A DNA stretch of 5,589 nucleotides from Candidatus Kaiserbacteria bacterium RIFCSPLOWO2_01_FULL_54_20. Lineage in GTDB: Bacteria; Patescibacteriota; Minisyncoccia; Phycocordibacterales; UBA2100. Of this stretch, positions 1 to 4,437 are shown in pieces. The notes below the pieces were generated by a model. That model was not told the DNA's origin and made no database searches. It saw only the letters and a list, made by a program, of their open reading frames with translations. Position 1 is the first letter of the stretch, and each line of letters begins with the position of its first letter. Position numbers and translations under genes: made by a program. Location of the stretch: positions 1 through 5,589 of the forward strand of contig MFMA01000043.1 of NCBI GenBank assembly GCA_001783355.1, read 5' to 3'.

Positions 1-92
1 GGCAATATCATGAACGGATTGAGCAGGCCGATAGCCCACACAAAACTGTGCCAGCGCAGGCGGGCAGCAACTTGTTCTCGGATCATGGTCAT
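1..92 (-). CDS. 5' end of an unknown gene, cut by the window edge
   Basis: Thirty codons are open from ATG at 92 to the window edge, so only the N-terminus is visible. It begins MTMIREQVAARLRWHSFVWA and continues into a hydrophobic stretch (about residues 17-30, AIGLLNPFMIL) that looks like the start of a membrane segment. A second in-frame ATG lies at 86. I prefer 92 because a purine-rich AAGGACA lies directly upstream as a possible Shine-Dalgarno site, although an AGGA core would sit closer than ideal and could equally serve the ATG at 86. An extended -10 promoter 30 bases upstream on the same strand supports a real gene. The function is unknown; a short charged N-terminus followed by hydrophobic residues fits a small inner-membrane protein, but 30 residues cannot establish that. 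Confidence 0.55.
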   Translation of the reverse strand, partial: MTMIREQVAARLRWHSFVWAIGLLNPFMIL

Positions 93-122
93 TGTCCTTG
101 TCCTTGTTTGGTGTCTGCTCCC

Positions 123-131
123 AGTATAACA
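123..131 (-). promoter_or_regulatory. Extended -10 promoter for the gene leaving the window at base 1
   Basis: On the minus strand the sequence reads TGT-TATACT, a TGn extension plus a -10 hexamer with five of six consensus bases. At the expected distance upstream there is only a T-rich, poor -35, since that position is occupied by the U-tract of the neighbouring terminator. Extended -10 promoters can work without a good -35. Transcription would start near base 116 and give a leader of roughly 25 bases before the ATG at 92. Confidence 0.5.
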
Positions 132-140
132 TACTTATTG

Positions 141-180
141 TAAAAGAAAAGGGCGCGGCTTTTGGCCGCGCCCTTGTTTT
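141..180 (-). terminator. Strong intrinsic terminator, possibly bidirectional
   Basis: A perfect 9-bp GC-only stem (GGGCGCGGC at 151-159 pairing with GCCGCGCCC at 165-173) closes a 5-base loop. On the minus strand it is followed by TTTTCTTTTA, a good U-tract. It ends the minus-strand unit whose last stop codon is at 196-198. On the plus strand it is followed by TTGTTTT, so it could also stop transcription from the other side, but no plus-strand gene is visible there. Confidence 0.9.
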
Positions 181-185
181 ACTCT

Positions 186-206
186 GCGATGGAAGTTACC
201 CATCGC
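186..206 (-). other. Hairpin with the stop codon in its loop
   Basis: GCGATGG (186-192) and CCATCGC (200-206) form a perfect 7-bp stem. The loop (193-199) contains the TAA stop codon (196-198) of the DUF218-like gene. There is no U-tract, so it is not a terminator by itself. It sits 12 bases before the strong terminator hairpin and could protect the mRNA 3' end, or it may be a chance palindrome. Confidence 0.4.
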
Positions 207-921
207 GCCAGTCGAGGTATTTGAGAACCTCGGATGGCGGTAGCATGCTCCCGAACTCCGCCGCCCGATACTTCTCGAGCCTCTGAAGCTCGCTGTCAAG
301 CAAGTCGGCCCGCTTCTTCTTGAGCGTACCCTGCGAGTGCACCGCTTCCTCGTTCCACGGGAGCGGAACACCACAGATAGGATAGACCCTCATTTTGAGG
401 TCGGCGCGATGAAGCGCTGTGACCGTGGTCATGAACGCTCGAGGCAAGTGGAACGGTGGAGCGATTATCGCGAGGTCAGTCTTCATCCAAAGGCCGGAGT
501 CGTAGTTCAGCAGGTACTCCGCGAGTTTTTGCGCTTCTGAGCCGGTGTTGACGTTTCCGCCGACATCGAGCTTGACGAGCGGAACCTTGTCCTTCCAGCC
601 GAGCGCCTTTAGGCGCGCGACCGAGTGGTCAAAGCCTTCATAGCCGTACCCGAGGTCGCCCTCGCTGGTGCCGAGCGATTCGATCGCGCCGGCATTTGCG
701 AGTTCGATCGCGCGCAGGAACATGCTGTCTTCGTTGTCCGGCGTATTGGCATACATGTACGCCATCTTAAACGGCCCGCGCCGCGGGTCGTGATAGTCGG
801 CGTAAATCCGCGGCAGAAGTTGGAAGAATCCTTCCAAATCCGCAGCCGGCAGAGCCGTGACGCGCGGAACGGAACCGGACAGCGTGACGTCCTTCCGGCT
901 CATCGTAGATGTTGACGACAT
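196..921 (-). CDS. DUF218/YdcF/SanA-like protein, divergent
   Basis: A 241-residue soluble protein with no signal peptide or membrane segment. The pattern resembles the DUF218 (YdcF/SanA/ElyC) fold. FLRAIELANAGAIESLG (about 68-84) matches the helix with RA..L...G that precedes a beta strand. NTGSEAQKLAEYL (125-137) matches the family's S.NT.ENA region, with Glu129 in the key place. AIIAPPFHLPRAF (151-163) matches the VTS.fH..RA motif, with His158 and Arg161. Family functions are poorly defined; members have been linked to envelope processes, and YdcF binds S-adenosylmethionine. The usual glycine-rich N-terminal strand is not obvious, so the protein is divergent. ATG at 921 is chosen because AGGAGG lies 7 bases upstream; a TTG at 924 would sit too close to it. 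The start overlaps the preceding gene's TGA by one base, so translation is probably coupled. Confidence 0.6.
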   Translation of the reverse strand: MSSTSTMSRKDVTLSGSVPRVTALPAADLEGFFQLLPRIYADYHDPRRGPFKMAYMYANTPDNEDSMFLRAIELANAGAIESLGTSEGDLGYGYEGFDHSVARLKALGWKDKVPLVKLDVGGNVNTGSEAQKLAEYLLNYDSGLWMKTDLAIIAPPFHLPRAFMTTVTALHRADLKMRVYPICGVPLPWNEEAVHSQGTLKKKRADLLDSELQRLEKYRAAEFGSMLPPSEVLKYLDWRDG

Positions 922-1157
922 CAAGCAACCTCCTGCTTGTTTGAAGAGGCTTCCAGGATTTCCCGGACGACCGCCTCGGTTTCATAAACGTCGAAGCCTT
1001 GGAACTGCGGCCAGCTGTGCGCGGCCACGGTCACATCGGCGATGATCGCGGACGGGTTTTTCTTTTCCGCATCCGTCTGCGTCGCAAGCATGTCGATGGC
1101 GCATTGATGGACGTCATCTTCGAGTTTCTGCCAGTACGTTCGGGTTTCCGGAGGCAT
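921..1157 (-). CDS. Small unknown acidic protein, 78 residues
   Basis: I do not recognise this protein. It is short, hydrophilic and acidic, with no signal peptide, membrane segment or metal-binding cysteine cluster (one Cys, residue 18). Residues 5-25 (TRTYWQKLEDDVHQCAIDML) and about 57-72 (VYETEAVVREILEAS) look helical, with a more extended section between them (SAIIADVTVAAHSWPQFQGF). It is very likely a real gene. GGGAGGG lies 5 bases before ATG 1157, a near-consensus promoter lies 40 bases upstream, and its TGA overlaps the ATG of the DUF218-like gene. The shared transcript suggests the two proteins act together, for instance as partner and regulator, but nothing in the sequence says how. 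Confidence 0.75.
   Translation of the reverse strand: MPPETRTYWQKLEDDVHQCAIDMLATQTDAEKKNPSAIIADVTVAAHSWPQFQGFDVYETEAVVREILEASSNKQEVA
929..934 (-). promoter_or_regulatory. Consensus Shine-Dalgarno site that fixes the start at 921
   Basis: AGGAGG on the minus strand lies 7 bases before ATG 921, inside the 3' end of the upstream 78-residue gene. The spacing is optimal for that ATG and too short (4 bases) for the in-frame TTG at 924. It allows independent initiation as well as coupling. Confidence 0.85.
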
Positions 1158-1196
1158 GACTGCCCTCCCTGTTTAAGATCTGGATAGCTAAAAGCC

Positions 1197-1225
1197 AGCA
1201 TATCACACCCTCTCTTGTAAGTCAA
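1197..1225 (-). promoter_or_regulatory. Sigma70-type promoter of the two-gene unit 1157-196
   Basis: On the minus strand TTGACT (1225-1220) and TATGCT (1202-1197) are separated by exactly 17 bases. TGA directly precedes the -10 box, giving an extended -10 as well. The predicted start is near 1190, about 33 bases before ATG 1157. The -35 box begins 10 bases beyond the stop codon of the glycosyltransferase gene, and no terminator separates them. Readthrough from that gene may therefore add to expression. Confidence 0.8.
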
Positions 1226-1234
1226 TAGCACGCG

Positions 1235-2443
1235 TCAGCGCAGGAGTTTGCCGAACACCCGCTCCCGCATAGCCTTATCTATAGCCGTGGAATTGTAGTT
1301 TGTCTTGGCAAACGCTATGGCCTGCCCAACGATACGCTCGCGCTCTTCCTTATTATCCAAAAAACGCTTTACCTGCATGGCTATCTGCTCGGGCGAGCGC
1401 GTATCAACCGCCAGCGCCGTTGCTATGGAGCCGGGGTTGCGGTCGGGGTCGATAATGCTGTCGGCAAGCCCGCCTACCTGCGTACTGACGACCGGCAACC
1501 CCGCCGCCATCGCCTCAATAGGCGAGTTGCCCATGCCCTCCGAGAGACTCGGCCGCACAAAAATATCGCAGGCCTTAAGATATTTTGGTATTTCGCGCAG
1601 ATCGACGTGGCCTAAAAAGTGTACGCGCCCAAACACACCTTCACTGCGTGAAAGCTCCTGCAACGTCTCGAGATCCGGCCCTTTCCCGAGTACAAAAAAA
1701 GAAATATGCGCGGGTAAAAATTTGAGCGACTTGATAACGTCATTAACCGCGTTTTTCTTTACCAGTCGCGAGGTAGTGATAAGAAATATATCGCCCGGCT
1801 TCTTGCCCAATTTTTGTCTAACCGCGTCAATCTCCGCCTCTGGATAGTCGCGGGCAAAATCTTCGACATCGAGAGCGTTTGGGATAAACTCCACATCGCC
1901 CTTGTATCCCATAGAGCGCGCAAAGTTGCCCAGGTAGGTTGAGGGCGCGTGCACCAAATCGGCTTTGGTAAAAAGCCGCACAAAGAGCGGGTACACAAAG
2001 CGCGCCTTGCGCTTGAGATACTCAATAGGGTCGCCGTCGTTGAGCGTAAAGAGGTACTTGACGGAAGGGTGGCTCATCTTAAAAAACAAAGCCCCGAAGG
2101 ACGCGTAGCTTGTCATGACCGACCACAGCGCCTCGTAGTGGTGCGCGCGGTGCAGGCGCGCCGCCTTGTGCCACGACAAAAAAGGGTACAGGTACTTGTT
2201 GAGTTTAAGCGGAAACCTTATCAGGTCGCCGGGACGCGGATTTGACGTGCAAAATCCTATCCGGTACACCATGACGTTTCCGATGCGTTCTTTTTTCGCA
2301 AGCTTGGCGCTCAGCCGCAAAGTAATTAGGTCAAACGCAATGTCGCTCGGATTGATACGGTCGGTAGTCTTTTTTACCGGCATTTCCGCTCCACCAACGA
2401 AATCCGGATAATAGGTCAGAGAAAAAATAAGGACCCGTTTCAT
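1235..2443 (-). CDS. Glycosyltransferase family 4 (GT-B fold)
   Basis: A 402-residue protein of normal length for family GT4, retaining enzymes that move a sugar from a nucleotide donor to a lipid- or glycan-bound acceptor, usually at the inner face of the membrane. The N-terminal Rossmann half starts MKRVLIFSLTYYPDFVGGAE, with the acceptor-side Gly-Gly loop at 17-18. FIPNALDVEDF (186-196) is the typical inter-domain region. TSRLVKK (224-230) carries the Arg226/Lys230 pair that contacts donor phosphates. The EX7E signature is SEGMGNSPIE, with Glu302 and Glu310, followed by AAGLPVVST..GG. All hallmarks are intact. Donor and acceptor cannot be read from the sequence. The divergent neighbour makes a UDP-pentose precursor, which makes a UDP-linked pentose a reasonable but untested donor. 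The Shine-Dalgarno site is weak (GGAAG, 14 bases away), so the mRNA leader may be very short. Confidence 0.92.
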   Translation of the reverse strand: MKRVLIFSLTYYPDFVGGAEMPVKKTTDRINPSDIAFDLITLRLSAKLAKKERIGNVMVYRIGFCTSNPRPGDLIRFPLKLNKYLYPFLSWHKAARLHRAHHYEALWSVMTSYASFGALFFKMSHPSVKYLFTLNDGDPIEYLKRKARFVYPLFVRLFTKADLVHAPSTYLGNFARSMGYKGDVEFIPNALDVEDFARDYPEAEIDAVRQKLGKKPGDIFLITTSRLVKKNAVNDVIKSLKFLPAHISFFVLGKGPDLETLQELSRSEGVFGRVHFLGHVDLREIPKYLKACDIFVRPSLSEGMGNSPIEAMAAGLPVVSTQVGGLADSIIDPDRNPGSIATALAVDTRSPEQIAMQVKRFLDNKEERERIVGQAIAFAKTNYNSTAIDKAMRERVFGKLLR

Positions 2444-2455
2444 AAAGCGTAACTA

Positions 2456-2484
2456 ATCTTCCGTTCCGTTCGTTGTATTGTCAA
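2456..2484 (-). promoter_or_regulatory. Possible promoter for the glycosyltransferase
   Basis: TTGACA on the minus strand (2484-2479) is a perfect -35 box. The hexamer 17 bases downstream is GAAGAT (2461-2456), with only three consensus bases, so the call rests mostly on the -35. Transcription would start close to the ATG at 2443, giving a nearly leaderless mRNA, which fits the absence of a good Shine-Dalgarno site. The -35 shares its bases with that of the opposite promoter. The short direct repeat CCGTT-CCGTT-CGTT (2461-2474) lies in the spacer. Confidence 0.4.
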
Positions 2485-2506
2485 GAGACGCGCTTCGGGG
2501 TATACT
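2478..2506 (+). promoter_or_regulatory. Sigma70-type promoter for the UDP-glucuronate decarboxylase
   Basis: TTGTCA (2478-2483) and TATACT (2501-2506) are separated by 17 bases, each with five of six consensus bases. Transcription would start near 2513, leaving about 29 bases before ATG 2542. This also argues against translation starting at the in-frame TTG at 2473, which lies upstream of the promoter. Confidence 0.75.
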
Positions 2507-2541
2507 GCCCCTGCTTCTCGTGGAGCGCATTTTTTTATCAT

Positions 2542-3585
2542 ATGCAATCACCAAAAAAGGTACTCATCATAGGCATAAACGGCTTCATCGGCCACCATCT
2601 CCTCCAGCGTATTCTCAATGACACAATGTGGAGCGTGACGGGAGTCGACATAGGCGATGATCGGGTCACTCCATACCTCAATGATAAACGCTTTGCCTTC
2701 CACAAAGCAGACATGACCAAGGAGCGCGCGCTTATCGAGTCTCTCGTCAAACAGTCCGACGTTGTGCTACCACTCGCAGCAGTGGCGACTCCCCAGCTCT
2801 ACATGACACAGCCGTTGCGCGTTTTTGAGCTCGACTTCGAGGAAAACCTGCCTATCGTCCGCCACTGCGTCAAATACGGCAAACGTGTTATCTTCCCCTC
2901 GACCTCCGAGGTGTACGGTATGAGCCCGGACTCCGAATTCCACCCCGACCACTCCCCGTTTGTGGTGGGCCCCACCAGTAAAATCCGCTGGATATACTCC
3001 ACCAGCAAGCAGCTCATGGACCGCATCATTTGGGCGTACGGCCGCGACCATGGACTCGACTTTACCCTTTTCCGCCCCTTCAACTGGATAGGCGTAGGGC
3101 TCGACAGCCTTGAGGCCGGCCAGGCGCGCGTTATTACCAAGTTCCTCGGCAATATTTTGCGCGGGGAAGATATCCTTCTGGTTGACGGCGGCATACAGCG
3201 GCGCTCTTTTACGCACATCGACGACAGTATGGACGCGCTCATGAAGATTATTGAAAATAAAAACAATATCGCCTCAAGCAAAATCTATAACATCGGCAAC
3301 CCCAAAAATAACCACTCCATACGCGAGCTCGCTGAAATGCTGCTTGCGCTTGCCCCCTCCTACCCACACTTTAAAAAGCAGGCACACAAAGTAAAAATCG
3401 TCGATATTTCCTCGCAGAATCACTACGGCGACGGCTATCAGGACGTGCAAAACCGGACTCCTTACATTGAAAATACGCGGAAAGATTTGGACTGGGACCC
3501 TCGCGTGTCCATGCAGGACGCGCTTGAACGCACATATCAGGCGTACATGGCGCAACTCGAAAAAAACGCTCCGGTGGAGCTATAG
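2542..3585 (+). CDS. UDP-glucuronate oxidative decarboxylase, ArnA-dehydrogenase type
   Basis: A 347-residue stand-alone protein closely resembling the C-terminal dehydrogenase domain of ArnA; the N-terminal formyltransferase domain is absent. Such enzymes use NAD to oxidise UDP-glucuronate and release CO2, giving UDP-4-keto-pentose; some also reduce it to UDP-xylose. GINGFIG (11-17) is the nucleotide-binding glycine motif. SDVVLPLAAVATP (72-84), RVFELDFEENL (93-103) and FPSTSEVYGM (118-127) follow the ArnA pattern. By comparison with ArnA, Thr121/Ser122/Glu123 match Thr432/Ser433/Glu434, Tyr152/Lys156 match Tyr463/Lys467, and Arg305 (in NRTPYI) matches Arg619. The decarboxylation residues Glu and Arg are therefore both kept. 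I chose ATG 2542 because the glycine motif then sits at its usual distance and the TTG at 2473 precedes the promoter. Only a weak, distant GGAG (2522-2525) serves as ribosome site. Whether the final product is 4-keto-pentose or xylose cannot be read. Confidence 0.9.
   Translation: MQSPKKVLIIGINGFIGHHLLQRILNDTMWSVTGVDIGDDRVTPYLNDKRFAFHKADMTKERALIESLVKQSDVVLPLAAVATPQLYMTQPLRVFELDFEENLPIVRHCVKYGKRVIFPSTSEVYGMSPDSEFHPDHSPFVVGPTSKIRWIYSTSKQLMDRIIWAYGRDHGLDFTLFRPFNWIGVGLDSLEAGQARVITKFLGNILRGEDILLVDGGIQRRSFTHIDDSMDALMKIIENKNNIASSKIYNIGNPKNNHSIRELAEMLLALAPSYPHFKKQAHKVKIVDISSQNHYGDGYQDVQNRTPYIENTRKDLDWDPRVSMQDALERTYQAYMAQLEKNAPVEL
3560..3580 (-). terminator. Probable terminator of the reductase, inside the decarboxylase coding end
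   Basis: On the minus strand GCTCC (3580-3576) and GGAGC (3572-3568) form a 5-bp stem with a 3-base loop. One base later comes a run of seven T (3566-3560). The stem starts at the last base of the reductase stop codon. On the plus strand the same bases encode the decarboxylase C-terminus (KNAPVEL). The stem is short, so efficiency may be moderate. Confidence 0.6.
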
Positions 3586-4437
3586 GTACGGGGAGAGGAT
3601 TCCCCTGGTGCTATCCCACAGCCGCGCCGCAAGCGCGGCATTTTTTATCTTCGGCGAGGGCTCGGCTTCTCTATTCCGCTCAAAATAAAGACTGCTAGGC
3701 GCTTTGATCTGCGTGGCAAGCCGCACTAGCGGCTCCGCGCCGTACGCCGGCGAATGCATCCTCGTCAGCGGTAGCAAAATCCGCGCGACCAGACTGCTTT
3801 CGCCGAGCACACCGAGCGCAAGTTTTGTTTTAATCCACCCCGGATGCACCGCGGCCGCCGTGACGCCGCTCCCGCTTAAAGACTCTCTCAAGCGGCGCGT
3901 ATACATGACAAGTGCAAGTTTGGAAGCCGCATAGGCGCGGTATATATCGTACGGACCCGTGCCCCGCATAGTATCGGGATTAACATCCCCTTCCTTGTGC
4001 AGGGTCGAGGCGACATTGATTACGCGCGCGGGAGCTGACTGGCGCAGGAGTGGCAACAACAATTCAGTAAGCAGTACCGGCGCAAAATAATTGACCGCCA
4101 TAGTAAGCTCTATTCCATCCTTCGACTCCCGCTTCTGCGGGGGCATTACTCCCGCATTGTTTATAAGGACATGCAAGAAGTTATGCTCCCTCAAAAACTC
4201 ACGCGCGCAGCGCTTTACCTCCGACAAGGAAGACATATCGCACAAAAAATACTCGGGCTCGTTTGCGCCCGCGGCCGCAATTTCGGCTCGCGCTTTCTCG
4301 CCTTTTTCGTTCGTGCGCGCTGAAAACACGATACGGGCGCCACGGCGCGCAAGCTCCAGTGCCGCTTCTTTCCCTATGCCATCGGTGGCACCGGTAATAA
4401 ATACGGTTTTGCCGCGTATGTTCCAGTCCCCAGTCAT
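3580..4437 (-). CDS. Short-chain dehydrogenase/reductase, retinol dehydrogenase-like
   Basis: A 285-residue classical SDR oxidoreductase, probably cytosolic, that uses NAD(P)(H) to interconvert a carbonyl and an alcohol; the substrate is unknown. TGATDGIG (15-22) is the cofactor glycine motif, and Arg41 after the second strand (FSARTNEKG) suggests NADP preference. Asp67 (CDMSS), NNAG (93-96), Asn116 (AVNYFAP), Ser144 (VAST), and Tyr169/Lys173 (YAASK) complete an intact catalytic set, followed by HPGWIKT (198-204). The overall pattern, including the MPP after NNAG, fits the retinol dehydrogenase/WWOX-like branch. ATG 4437 abuts the TAA of the upstream gene (TAAATG) with no clear Shine-Dalgarno site, so translation likely depends on reinitiation. 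Nothing links its chemistry to the ComEA-like partner; they may simply share a transcript. The last six bases overlap the decarboxylase gene on the other strand. Confidence 0.92.
   Translation of the reverse strand: MTGDWNIRGKTVFITGATDGIGKEAALELARRGARIVFSARTNEKGEKARAEIAAAGANEPEYFLCDMSSLSEVKRCAREFLREHNFLHVLINNAGVMPPQKRESKDGIELTMAVNYFAPVLLTELLLPLLRQSAPARVINVASTLHKEGDVNPDTMRGTGPYDIYRAYAASKLALVMYTRRLRESLSGSGVTAAAVHPGWIKTKLALGVLGESSLVARILLPLTRMHSPAYGAEPLVRLATQIKAPSSLYFERNREAEPSPKIKNAALAARLWDSTRGILSPYL
3621..3646 (+). terminator. Terminator of the decarboxylase, inside the reductase coding sequence
   Basis: GCCGCGC (3621-3627) pairs with GCGCGGC (3633-3639) in a perfect 7-bp GC stem with loop CGCAA. 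It is followed by A and six T (3641-3646). It lies 36 bases after the decarboxylase stop. The opposite strand of the same bases encodes KNAALAARL near the reductase C-terminus. A weaker 5-bp hairpin (3590-3594 with 3601-3605) lies just before it. Confidence 0.8.

Noticed and set aside
922..924. TTG start one codon before ATG 921
   Set aside because: It sits only 4 bases from the AGGAGG site, whereas ATG 921 has the ideal 7-base spacing.
1158..1234. Terminator for the glycosyltransferase gene
   Set aside because: No GC-rich hairpin followed by a T-run is present on the minus strand after the stop; the space is filled by the next promoter.
1305..1847. Plus-strand open frame of 180 codons opposite the glycosyltransferase
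   Set aside because: The composition is Ser/Arg-rich and shadow-like, with no domain pattern, while the opposite strand encodes an intact GT4 enzyme.
2473..2541. N-terminal extension of the decarboxylase from TTG 2473 (23 extra residues)
   Set aside because: It overlaps the promoter boxes, encodes a Cys/Phe-rich stretch unlike the family, and the glycine motif fits ATG 2542 as start.
2767..3216. Minus-strand open frame of 149 codons opposite the decarboxylase
   Set aside because: The plus strand carries all ArnA-type motifs here; the antisense protein has no family features.
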